A stretch of DNA of 64,000 bases from the NCBI GenBank assembly GCA_018389105.1, contig JACATO010001531.1, forward strand, positions 434,001-498,000, written 5' to 3'. The translations under genes and the position numbers were made by a program. Source of the DNA: Nautilus pompilius (taxonomy: Eukaryota; Mollusca; Cephalopoda; Nautilida; Nautilidae). This document shows, in pieces, positions 1 through 11,200 of this stretch. The stretch's first letter is position 1. Each line of letters begins with the position of its first letter. The notes under the pieces are model-generated. The model searched no databases, was not told the origin of the DNA, and worked only from the letters and a program-made list of their open reading frames with translations.

Positions 1-1820
1 AGCTATCCTTCTGAGCTCAGCAAATAATTTACAAGACACATTAATTGTTACCATGTGGCAGCAGCAGTTCTGCAGGCAGAATCTATGAGAATTCCTGTTA
101 ACTTGCCAGACAGAATGATCTATCACGCATGTCTAACAGTCACATCAGGACTAGGTCAGCACATTCTCTGTCAAGTGCGGAGTGCTAAAAATGACAGGTG
201 TGGATCACCTTGATAAAGGTGCTGCCTTTTCTTCTACTTTAAACAGCACCTATCTAAGCTTCTTTTCCAGCTTGGAACTCAAGTGATAAAACCACATAGC
301 TAAAATAAGCCCCCATTAAAAAAATAAATAAATAAAATTTACAAAGTACCGAGATGTGTAGGTGACCAGTCAATCCAAAAACTAACATTTGGTAATGAAA
401 GCAATTTACATGCTATAATCACTACAGCAGCTTCCACCCAAACTACCAATTGCCCACCAACTCAAGAGACTAGAAATTTCCTTCATCTCATTAATCACCT
501 ATATAGGCCCTCCACGATTTCAGAGGTTTTGTGAACAATCATCATTTCAAACTCAAATGTCTCCAATTTTACAATATATTTATTAACTATACCACTCAAT
601 ACAATTCTATGGAGAAAAATCTATACAATCCTTAAAGATGACTATACCAAAATATCTTTTGAAAAATTTGTTTTCAGATACTGTAAGGACACAGGTAGCT
701 TGTCTAATTTCTCAACTGGAAAATCAAATCCCAGGTCATGGAGCTAAAATTCTGATTACAAATCCAAAAATATTTTCTTGTGATTGATCAAGAGAGACGG
801 TATGTATTTGTTTATAAGTTTTGATACCTGCAAAAGTACTGGTTCTGAGATAACTGCTCATTGTTGTTTGCTAGTCACAATGGCATAGTATTTTTCTATA
901 TATCATTAACTATCTGAGTATGGGAAAAAAAATTTATATTATCAAAATGTGTCAATTTTTTTCATTAGAATCCTTTATTACTTATATCCACTGGTACCCC
1001 CACCAATCTTCATTTATAAATATTGATTTCTTATATATATGACACACACTTTGGGGGATGAAAGAAATAAAAGTATAAAGAAAAAATATTTCTAAAGAAA
1101 GAATAACATAAAATAGTCTTCAGGATAGGGAATATTTATCAGTATGTTACTGTCTTCTTACTGACTTTCTAACAACTTAAAAACAGCTATTCTGTCATAT
1201 TGCTAAGTTTCCTTTTCACTGACTACTTACTCTGGGTCACTTTAGCATAGTAACCAGTAGCAAAGCCAACCACATGTCTATACATAACCAAAAAAATTGA
1301 CTTACGACAATGTCCCCCCACCTCCATTCACCCAGTCTCTACATGGGAGACTACCCTGGTGAGGAAATAGTGTTGCAGTTGAGAACCTTATCCCGAGCTG
1401 AGAGAGCCAGGCACTGCCAACTTCAGCAGAAAACTTCTTATTAGAACTCTCCATTTTCAGATTTTGGAGGAAACCTCACAACTAGCTGGTGAAAAAGAGC
1501 AAGAAGAAACCAAGCCAGGGAGGTACACCAAACAGAATCAACCTGGGCAATCCACAAGCCTAACCACTTACCAGCCACCCAGTACCATGTTAAATGGAAA
1601 TATTTTTTTAAAGATCTAAATGTTAAATTAAATCTAATTAAATAAACACTAAATTAAACTTTAATCTAAAACTTGCATGATAATCTACTGATCACGCTTT
1701 CTAAAAGAATTAGGAATTTATTTGGGACGAGGCTCTCTATTTTTAAAAACTTAGAAAATATCACTGTTGGTGTCTAGTGTTATTTACCAAAAAAGCAAAC
1801 AAAACCATTAAAAACTACAG
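1..1820. other. AT-rich intergenic sequence, no gene seen
   Basis: No long open frame, no recognisable protein motif and no paired terminal repeats were found on either strand. It lies downstream of the 3' end of the ZNF706-like gene. An exon of a neighbouring gene shorter than about 100 bp could escape notice here. Confidence 0.5.
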
Positions 1821-1841
1821 AACTCATGAAGAAGTTAATGG

Positions 1842-1847
1842 TTTTAT
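1842..1847 (-). terminator. AATAAA poly(A) signal for the ZNF706-like gene
   Basis: The complement of TTTATT gives AATAAA about 130 bp after the stop codon on the minus strand. This is the first canonical signal downstream of the inferred last exon. Assignment is by position only. Confidence 0.45.
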
Positions 1848-1978
1848 TACAATGAAATAAATAGACTACAGAAAAAGAAAATCCTTTAGTCTGATGAATG
1901 TAGTATGATGATTTGGAAAAAGTTGAACAAAGTTTCTAGTCGATTAGTTCTTGCACTTGGCAGATAATGCAGGGAATC

Positions 1979-4900
1979 TCACTGAAGAGAGAAAAAAAAT
2001 TAAAAGTCACTACATATAAATCTAGGCAACAATTTTCTAACAGAATATGAAATCAATCAATAATTTAGCAAAATCTATCATTATCAAATGCTCTTCAATT
2101 TGGTGTCATTTTTCAGTTAGTGGAGCAACACAGTTATCTAAATCAGCAAGTCTCAAATAATAGTAGTTTCTATTTGAAGTTAATTAAACAGCATTAGTTT
2201 ATTGCGAGCACACAGGGCATGCCGGATAATTATCTACATACACTGACTGCTGTAATGATTACAAGTTAATTAGTGCAATGCAACAATTCAGAGACTGGTC
2301 TTAGCTTGTAACAACCCTGTGCATGCATTGTCCTAAGTGGCTACTCATCTGAAATAACTGATCGCCGATCTGTTCAATAAAAGAAAGCAATTCAGCAGCA
2401 GCAACAAAACTGAACTATAAATGAAAAGAAAATCCATTTAATTCCTGTGGAAAGTTCTTAAATTAGCAATGGAGCTCAATTACTTTAGTAATTTTTGTAC
2501 AATTCTCTTAAAAACCTCCAAACAAATACAGGTATTCTGGCAAAGAAGCCTCTAATAATGAAGCTTTTTTATTGCAAAGTTCATTTCTCTCTCCCAGTCT
2601 TTTGCTTAAAATTAAAAATAATATTAAAAAAACAAAGAAACTAACAAAATCCAACAAGAACAAATCACCATAGTCTTTTGTTTTGATTTCAGCCAATCAG
2701 AAAGTGTTCCACTAAAAAAAAAAAAAACTGCCATCACTTCAAACCTAATGGCTGGCATATATGTATGGATTATATCTCACCATTTCCATTTTTATTGAAA
2801 ATATTCATTATTAGCCTCCCCTATGCCAGCCAAGCAGCCATCAAGTGGTAGTGATGCATGTGTGCCTAAAAGAAGTGGCAGTCTATCTTGCTGGATGTAA
2901 AAATGCAGGCCATATAACAAGCTGAGGCAGGGGAGAAGAAATACAATGTGGCACACTTGCTAGGTATGGCTCAGTCCACACTGAAAACTATCTTAAACTA
3001 AGCAGACAGTATAAAAGCTTCAGTTAAAATGGCAGGTTTATCAACTGCGACAAAATTAACTCACATAAGCAACAGCATAATATGAAATTAAAGATTTTTA
3101 GAAATCTTATAACGAAATAAAAGCAATTGATAACATCAGAGACACCTAGCAAGAGGTGAAAAGCAAGTGCGTGAACAAAGTGTGGCATAAGCTGTGGGCA
3201 GACATCATCAATGAACTTTGCTTGCTTTGAGACCGAGATGCCAGCAATTAAAAATATCGTCGTTAAGCAAGCAAAAAAGTAGGATTCAATGAAGTAGACA
3301 ATGATGTGCAAGAGCTTCTTGACTCTCATGAAGAGTTACTTACCAACAAAGATTTGCAAGAAAACTAACAACAGGAACATCCAATGAGGGATGAACAAGA
3401 CCCAGTTGCCGACGAGATGCCCGAAAAAGTATTAACTACAAAAGTTTTGTCTGAAAATATTGCAAAGATTATGGATTCAATGGAGGCCTTCTCAAATAAT
3501 GATCCAGACTGGGAATGCAGCAGTGTTGAAAGAAATCTCAGGCTATCATGAGATTTTAAAAGGAGAAAGGAGGAAAGACAGTCAACACTTAATGTATTCA
3601 TCAAAAAGAAGTCCCTGTTCAGCAACTACAGGAACCAGAGCCAAACCCATCAAACCAGGATCCTGGAAGCTTACCACACAATTAGCAACACTCATACACT
3701 GTTGCCAAGTCGGAGTAATTTACTGGTGAGCGTAACTTTTTTTTTCTGTTTTATTGAAAGTGTATCTACGATAATGTTTTTTGTTATATTTATTGGACTT
3801 GTACATCTTTCACAGTATGCAGAATATGGAAAAACTAAGAACTGGAACCTATTCCCATTACCTCATGTTGAAACTACTTCTGACACTGAAGTGGATTTCT
3901 TGAACATATCTACTTTGTTGCCAGAGGTATACCTGTGATCTTTTATTATTCATGAACATCTTATAATGTAACTAGCGGTATTAAAAGAATAGATTTCCAT
4001 GAGACTGATTTGTTTTTATCAATGGCTCCCATACTCATTAAGATAAGTCTCCTGGGTGTTTTTGGAATAGAACAATTTCAGAAAACTGACAGGACTGAAT
4101 GCAAGTAGGTCATGACAGATGAAGCCTGCCGCTATGAATAAAAAGAATCAAATATTCTTAAATCAATGCACCAAATTACTGTTTTGAATTTTTTTGAGCT
4201 CTCTTGAAGTGAGAAAAAAATAATGCTATGCAGCACAAGATCCTACATTATCAAATGCCATCATGCACAAAAAAGCTATTTGGGTCTTCTTAACAGGTGA
4301 GCTACAACATGAATCATACATGTTTCAAGGCATTTCCTTGTCTTTAGTTATGGAGCAAATTGTTTCTCTTCATTAAATGACTCAAAGGAACTAAGACTAT
4401 TTTCTCTTGAGTGGTCTCCTCAGTATGTTAAGGAAAATAACTACAATTTTAAAAATTATCCTATGTAAAATTAGCATAAAATTTTAGCCTGATTTTTTTA
4501 CTGGTAAACAGAAGACTTTACCATTAGCAAAAGTAGAATGGCAACACAATATTCCCTCGATCTTTCCCCTTGCACACAGTTTTCCATGATTAAATTTTAT
4601 GAAGTTTCTAAAAACATTTATTTGCTCATGCATACTAAAAAAACAAAAAGTAAATAAATAAAACATTCTTCAATAATTTCACTTTCAAATGCTGGAACTG
4701 ATTTTCCTTTTCCACATGAAAGGTTTTTTGTTTTCGTTTTTATAAAGTTAAAACTATTGCTAATTTTTTTTTACAAAATAGAGTCAGGATTGTTTGCATA
4801 CAAATGGAAAGAGGAAGAATATTGTGTTGTTTACCAGCAATCAATAGGACAGATTTTATAATTCCATAAAGGATTAAAAAGAAGAAAATATGACTACAAT

Positions 4901-6422
4901 CCACTGAAGTTTTTTTCTTTCCTTTGATTACATAACATTTGTGCTGGATTGATTATTTTGTGCAAATTTTAAATTAAATAACTATTGTTATCCAATAACT
5001 AAGTTTCACTCTAAATGTAAGATAAAACAATATCATTATGAAAGCATAAAGAAACAATCTCCAGCATACAGTGGAAATGAGATATCTGATTTATCAGGTA
5101 TAATTGTGATCCCTAAGTTTTACAAAATCCTCAGGGAAATAAGAAACAGTGAATTCATTGACTGCTAAAGTAAAAAAACATCATAAGCTACTTGTTAGCA
5201 AAGAATTAATTTTCTCATATAAACTAGTTTTAAATAAATAATTTAGAAAAAAAAGTGTTCTAAAGCAAAAAAATTAACTAAGGATTTAAAAATCAAAAAA
5301 ATAAAAAGACAACAGCAATGTTATACAATATAATACTGACGACTTATTTCCATAGATAGCTGTTCATTATCTATGTCTTACAACACAATCACAACAAACC
5401 AGGAAAGTCTGATCAAGTGTTATCACATTTTTATTTTCCATATTTAGCTAATCTTTGTTCTTATATACATAAACAAAAGATAAATTTGAAAATAACAGAG
5501 AAGAATAGAGAGATAAAGAGACGCAAAAAATTAATTAATTTTTGGAATTAACTAAAATGGAAATATTAGAAACCTCACTTAACATGCTGGGAATTAACTG
5601 TAGCTAGATCATCTGATCACTGTAAAAACAACAACACTAAAAACCATAGCAGACCAAAAAAAAACTAAATACATTTTGACATTTGATTAATGTACAATGT
5701 ACATACCTGTGACTCATCTTTTAATTCATCTGGCATTGATGCTTTAGGATGTTTATTGTGAAAATGTTGTTTGTAGGTCTTGATATCTGGCATCTGTGAC
5801 TAAAGAAAAACGGAGGTAAATTCAGAGAAAACACAGGTAGCATGATGTAGAAATTGCTCTAAAATTATTGAGCAAACAAACATTAATTAGTACTACACTA
5901 CCAACACCCTTCAATTTTCTATTGCTGTTTTAATAACACAAATTGCACATGGAGAATTACCAACTAATAAAAATCCCACTTACAGTCAAGCAGGTTTCAA
6001 TTTAGAAACATTTTCATTCAATGCAAAAAAGCAAGTGACTACAAGACTACAAAAATTTGAAATTATTGCTCAATTCATTAATTAAAAAAAAATAGTCATA
6101 AGAATGTTAACAAATAGAATTAAAGTTTATAATAATAATAATAACTTATAATGCATGGTGTAAAAAGTGTTGGGAGATAAGGTTTAGTTATTACTATTTC
6201 TACCCTTCCATATAATGCTAAATTTCCTTTTCTAAAAGCTAAAAGGTATGCAAATACATTAATAGTGTAATTATAACAAAAACTTACTTTGCAAACTGCA
6301 CATGTGAAAATTAAAGCTTTAGTAGCAGCTTTCTTATGATCATGACCTTGTCCTTTCTTCAACTTATTCATTTTAGAAGCATTTTTTTGCTGGGATTGAA
6401 TCTTTTGCTGTCCACGAGCCAT
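1979..6422 (-). CDS. ZNF706: ZNF706-like small C2H2 zinc-finger protein, 3 coding exons
   Basis: Coding exons on the minus strand are 6288-6422, 5707-5799 and the stop codon at 1979-1981. The product is 76 residues, the same length as vertebrate ZNF706. It opens MARGQQKIQSQQKNASK, a lysine/glutamine-rich 4F5/SERF-like N-terminus, and carries one zinc finger: Cys41, Cys44, His57, His62 (C-x2-C-x12-H-x4-H). Exon 1 ends at AAA|GTAAGT and exon 2 at CAG|GTATGT, both in phase 0. The acceptor of exon 3 is a long pyrimidine tract ending CAG, followed directly by TGA, so exon 3 supplies only the stop and 3' UTR. A poly(A) signal lies at about 1842-1847. A 5' UTR exon further upstream is likely, because an acceptor-like tract precedes the ATG. 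Family members have been linked to translational repression and stem-cell differentiation; the function here is inferred from homology only. Confidence 0.9.
2855..3725 (+). pseudogene. Tigger/pogo transposase relic with central deletion (in ZNF706 intron 2)
   Basis: Broken plus-strand frames match the two ends of a TIGD1/jerky-type transposase. Around 2870-3060 is a CENPB-type helix-turn-helix (motifs LLDVKMQAI and AQSTLKTIL). Around 3170-3620 is the C-terminal tail (VWHKLWAD, then ELLTNKDLQEN, then a segment ending in TLNVFIKKK). The central DDE catalytic region is missing and several in-frame stops are present, so it is inactive. Terminal repeats could not be identified with confidence. Confidence 0.6.
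3960..5700. other. ZNF706 intron 2, unassigned AT-rich part
   Basis: This is intronic sequence between the Tigger relic and coding exon 2. It is AT-rich with short A and T runs. No coding motif, paired repeat or RNA gene was recognised. Confidence 0.5.
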
Positions 6423-6515
6423 CACTGACACGCTTAAAAAAGAAGCAAATAAATTCATTCAAATTTCGTGTTTGTTATTCATTTGGAAAGTTGGTACAGT
6501 TAAAATGGTTTTTAA

Positions 6516-8010
6516 GTGTTTAAAGTTTTAAATATTAATTCTGGGAGTACATTAGTTGTCCAAGATCTTCAAATTGTTAAATTAAGTGAAATATGGACAT
6601 ATTCCAACATTGTTGATAGTGAAATGTCTGTAAATGGTTATGAATTATTGCAGAGAGAGCGAGCCAGGGCAGAAGTGGTAGCAACAATGCATTACATTTC
6701 TAATGATTTAATTGCTATTTTATATAAAACAAAACCAATCTAAAGTGAGTGGATAATGGTGAAAACTTCCAGTTCTGTCAACTTTCCTTCCACAAATGTT
6801 GATTGATACCGTACAAATTATTTCAGTGTTGCACCAACTCAATACCAAAAAATGTAGTTATGGATGATTTTAATTATCCAGATACAAACTGGGTTTCTGG
6901 AATGTGGAACTCATTAATAAGTTAGTCTGTCAATTCTGTACATAAGTTTCTTCATCAAAGGTAACTTCACCCATCCGGATTAATGCATTTATTTCTACAT
7001 CAAATTTTTGTTCTGGTTCCTAGTGTTGAATCTGAAATAAGCATTCTTTAAACATTTGGTAATAGAACCATAACTCTGAAAATTTCATTCTTAATAGTCA
7101 TAAGAATAAAACAGTAAAACGTACAGATATGTGAAATTTTAATAATGCATGTATTCATAATTTAGACAGTCTAAATTAAATAAATTGGAATATGATCTTA
7201 CCTACTGACAGTGATATCAAGGGAGATTTAAAAAAAACAAACAAAGTATTTCAGAGCCATTCCTAAAAGTTGTGCAGGGGAAGAACCATCAACCTGGATG
7301 GATGGCTCATGATGTATTGCATACAATCACAGAAAATAAAATTTAAAAGGGTTTCATATATAGATGAACTCTGATTTTCTTAAATTCAGTAAGTGTGTGC
7401 CTATAAAATTGTGCAGCTGTTACAAAAATTAGCAGATACTATTAAACAAAGTCAAATTAATTTACACATATGGAAGTAGTAGAACCATCTACACATGATC
7501 AGGAAAATGTAATTGATGTGTTAAAGACACTACTAACATTCTCTATAACTATTTTACTAAGGAAATTAATGGGTCAATCCCTGAAGTTGAAACCCTCATG
7601 TACATATTAATATTAATGATTTTACCATTACAGATGAAAGATAATCTGACTACTTAGTCTGTCAAATTAGATAAAGGTAAGGATCCTGATGATATCCATT
7701 AAGTAGAATTTTAAAGAAATTAATAAGTAGTGGAAAGGTCCCGACTGCATGGAAAGAGGACAATGTTATTTTTAAAAAGCTGTTAACATTTGTAGGTGAT
7801 GCACTTGAAAGTATAATTAAGAAAAACTTTGTTATCATTTAGATGACAATAGTCAGTCAGCATGGATTCCATTCTATAAAATCATGCATAATTAATTTGT
7901 TAGAGTTCCCTATCTTGATTTTCATAAAGCCAATAGGGTCAGGCATATTAAATCACCCAGTAAATAGTATAACTTTGGAAAGTACAGTTTTTCCTCATAA
8001 GACAGACTAT
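6516..8010 (+). mobile_element. CR1-like non-LTR retrotransposon relic (endonuclease plus reverse transcriptase)
   Basis: Shifting plus-strand frames carry the hallmarks of a CR1-type ORF2. At about 6570-6720 is the endonuclease stretch LSEIWTYSNI followed by VNGYELLQRERARA. At about 6855-6905 is MDDFNYPDTNW, the GDFNYP motif with Gly changed. At about 7650-7780 is the reverse-transcriptase lead-in (KLDKGKDPDDIH, then SGKVPTAWKEDNVIFK with shifts). At about 7850-7930 is SQHGFHS followed by NLLEF. Stops and frameshifts are frequent, so the copy is old. It lies upstream of the ZNF706 start codon, probably in a 5' UTR intron. Sequence from 8010 to about 8900 holds nothing recognised. Confidence 0.75.
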
Positions 8011-8899
8011 TTTTAGAATATGCTTTACAGGCATGGAGTCCTCATAATGCAAAAGATATTGATAGTGTTGGTTTACTGACATGATTGATAATATGTAAGG
8101 TCTGTTATGAAGAAAAATTAAGCTAGCCTCAGCTGCCTATTTAGCTCACAGATGTGCTTGAGTTGGCATAATTGAGGTCTTCAGATTTTTTCAGGTAAAA
8201 CACACAAATCTAGATATCAATATCTAAATCAATCCTTAAAAAATCAGTCTTTATTTCATGTTTGATAAAAAGGAAAATACATTTATAATACAATTTTTAA
8301 TTAAAATGCTACCAACTTATAATCACCAACATTTAAGTTCGTTTTTCCTTTTAATTTACAATGAATTTATTATCAACTCTTATTAGTGGTTTATTTGTTG
8401 AGCATTTTCCTTTAAAAGTAATACAGATATTTTAAAGGATATACTACTGACATTGCACTGATAAAAATATAAGAAAAGGATAAAATTAGCTAAACAGAAC
8501 GCCCCTAAAGTGTTTGATAAAATGCAGAAACGAGTGTGTGGGAAGAATTCAACGATCTTAAGTTATCTCCCCTTTCCGAGATCATCAAAAAGTAGCAAAG
8601 TGAGATGTCATCAAATTCCAGATTTTTCGTATAGATAAAGAATTTAATTTGGTTAAAGATGTTTAATGAATGTTCTATTTCCTTTCCAGCGGTGCCCTAT
8701 AAATGCAGGTATTGGGGGAAAATTCATGAAGTTATAAGAGAGAAAAGAAATATATACCGATTGTCCTCTTGATTGACCACTAATTACAACAGATACTAAT
8801 AAAAGGTGTCAGGAAAAAATTTTAAAGAATTAACTCGGAACCTTAACACAGGTGAAATGGGCGTCAGCCAGTAGAGCACTAAAAGCTGTCTGCTAATGT

Positions 8900-10480
8900 C
8901 ACGGTAGCGATGATATTTATGAGTCATACCGAGAAACACTGTCGCCCTCCTCCCACCAAGGTAATGTTCTGTTGGTGACCGCTACAGAGACTGAAATTAT
9001 TTTAAATAAGAAAAAAGAATTCCGCTGTTCGTTATTGCCAACGTTAAAAATGAGTGAAGACGAACGAACTCGAATCGGCCAGTGGCTTTATTTTAATCCA
9101 TCCGTCTAATTATCTATATTACTTTAGCAATTAAGACGGGAAGATCGCTACCCAGCACCAACAACTGGCCATTAGTGTCTGCGTAGTAGTAGTACTCTAA
9201 TGGCACCTCGCTGTCGTGCGCGAATGTACCAGATTACTCAGCCCTTGTAGCTTGCTAAACCACTCTCATCATCATCTCCATCTCCATCACCGCTGTGACG
9301 AGGAGGGAGGTAGGTATATTTAGCATCCCTCACCTGGCACGGCTTTGTTATCGGCTCGTTTCCTTCCCTTTCAAAAACAACCGGTTACAAGAAGAAAACT
9401 CAATTTCCAAAACGCTATCAATCCGTACCTTTACCGAAAAAAACACCTTTCCTTCTCCAATACGGTTTACAACTTCAGCACCCTCTGTTTTTTTTCGCCT
9501 CCAGCGTTCCAAGATGCACCACTGCACACGATACACACCGGAAGTTACCTTGGGTCTAACTTAAACACAACCCCCCCCCTCGTGTGTGCGTGGAAGTTCG
9601 GGTTTGAATTGTAAAACGAGAAGACGCCTTAATACATCATGCATGAGGTATTTACAGTAAATTGCGCGGTTTTTTTTTTTTTTTTTTGAAAAATTAAGGC
9701 GAAAAAAGATATTTTATTCTCGAATCTTCAGTAAAAGAGGTAACAAAAAAAAAAAAAAAACTACTTCCTGTACGAAAAATGGCGCTCGGTTACCTGGAAG
9801 TACGGGTCTGGTCGGACGGATAAATTGCCTGTTGGAATTAGACATTCAGTTCAGCGGTTTTTATTTAAGGTTTCCTCTTCTTTTTTTTTTTAAATATTAA
9901 CAAGTGATTATTTCTTTTGTTTTCCCATCATATATTACTGCCTCTCTTTATTTTTAATATAGTTGGGCATATGCAGGATCTTCATTAAAAATCTTTGATA
10001 GGTTTCGGTGTTTAATATCTGTTTAACGACATAAGATAGAACAAAAAAAAATTAGTTTTTATTACAAAGGCATTTGTTGAAAGGTTTTATTGGGGTTTGT
10101 TTTACTAAAATTGCGATGATCCAGGATATTGTTAACTGACCTTGTGTGTGTGTGTGTGTGTGGGTGGGGTGTCCATTACGATAGGAGTCTTCCATCTAAC
10201 AACTGTATCAGGAGTTGGATAAGGAAACAGATTCCGTTAATGGTTATTGGTAGAGAACGCCGTAGTAGACTAGACACCAGTCGAACGAAGCAGACGGCGA
10301 AGAAATATTTTCGAGAACTCCACGGAAATGGCTTCGCCATGCCTCACAGAAATCGAACATTCCACTTTCGATAATTCGTAAAGCTGAAGAATATGTTCAA
10401 GGTATTGGTCAATACTAGGACTGAACGCTGTAAGCACATGAAGGGGGCGGATATGTAGAAGTTTAAAGTATGGCTTTGTA
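8900..10480. promoter_or_regulatory. Divergent promoter-like zone between ZNF706 and RCC1L
   Basis: The sequence is clearly richer in G, C and CpG than its surroundings and sits between the head-to-head ZNF706-like and RCC1L genes. It contains ACCGGAAGT (9537-9545, ETS consensus), ACTTCCTG (9763-9770, ETS on the other strand) and AAAATGGCG (9776-9784, YY1-like). ETS/GABP and YY1 sites are common in promoters of nuclear genes for mitochondrial proteins, which suits RCC1L. First exons of both genes probably start here but cannot be placed. No TATA box is evident. Confidence 0.5.
10143..10162. repeat. (TG)n microsatellite
   Basis: Ten uninterrupted TG units are followed by a G-rich tail. Confidence 0.9.
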
Positions 10481-11200
10481 ATAGTATTTTTCTTTCTACT
10501 TTATACAGTTAAAAGGTTATTAAACATGAAAAACCCTCAGTCTTTATGAACACTATTCACGTTTCTTGCAGTAGTAATACTGCTTATAGGAATAATTTGG
10601 GTGGCCAGCTGCCTCATAGTAAAAACTTCTCACAGTGGTAGTACAATCCTCAATTATAAACAGCTAAGACTGCCAAATGTGGAACTAATTTAGCTACACT
10701 ACAAACAACTAGCTTTACACACTGTTAGATACATTCTAGTTTTTAATAGAACACTGCACCAGTGGTAGAGCTTAACTACTTTCTCCAAAGAAAACGAAAA
10801 GTATAAAGTCTTCATCAATATATTTTTTAATATATATATAATGAAAATTGTGCTTATGTATTTTTTATTTAAGAAATTAAAGTTTATGCTATAATGAAAA
10901 CAAAAAAAGTTTATTTCCATATCTTCATATTAATTAATTTATTTTAACTTATTTTTTTCTTCTCTCAATCCAATTTAAATGCTCAAAGTTTAACCTTTAA
11001 TTTTTTTTTCTCCTTTCAGAAATATTAGTGTTTTTGCTATTTTTGAAATCATAGTTGATAGTGTGAATTGGTTGAAGTTTTATAAACCTGGGATTATCAT
11101 ACTCTGATATCTCTTTTATGCTGTATCCTGATTTCTGCAGTTTGAATTCTTTATGCTCTAATTAATGTTACATATTTTCTTGTTATTTTGTTGCTAACAG

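Noticed and set aside
3024..3625. Minus-strand open frames of 101 and 86 codons
   Set aside because: They are antisense shadows of the Tigger C-terminal relic on the plus strand; the plus frames match the transposase family.
9295..9614. Overlapping open frames in the promoter-like zone
   Set aside because: Open frames arise from the less AT-rich composition. No motif, no splice support; more likely 5' UTR or promoter sequence.
10129..10374. 81-codon plus frame as a first coding exon of RCC1L
   Set aside because: It contains a TG microsatellite, has a stop at its end, and no convincing donor in the frame needed to join 11201. A 5' UTR exon here remains possible.
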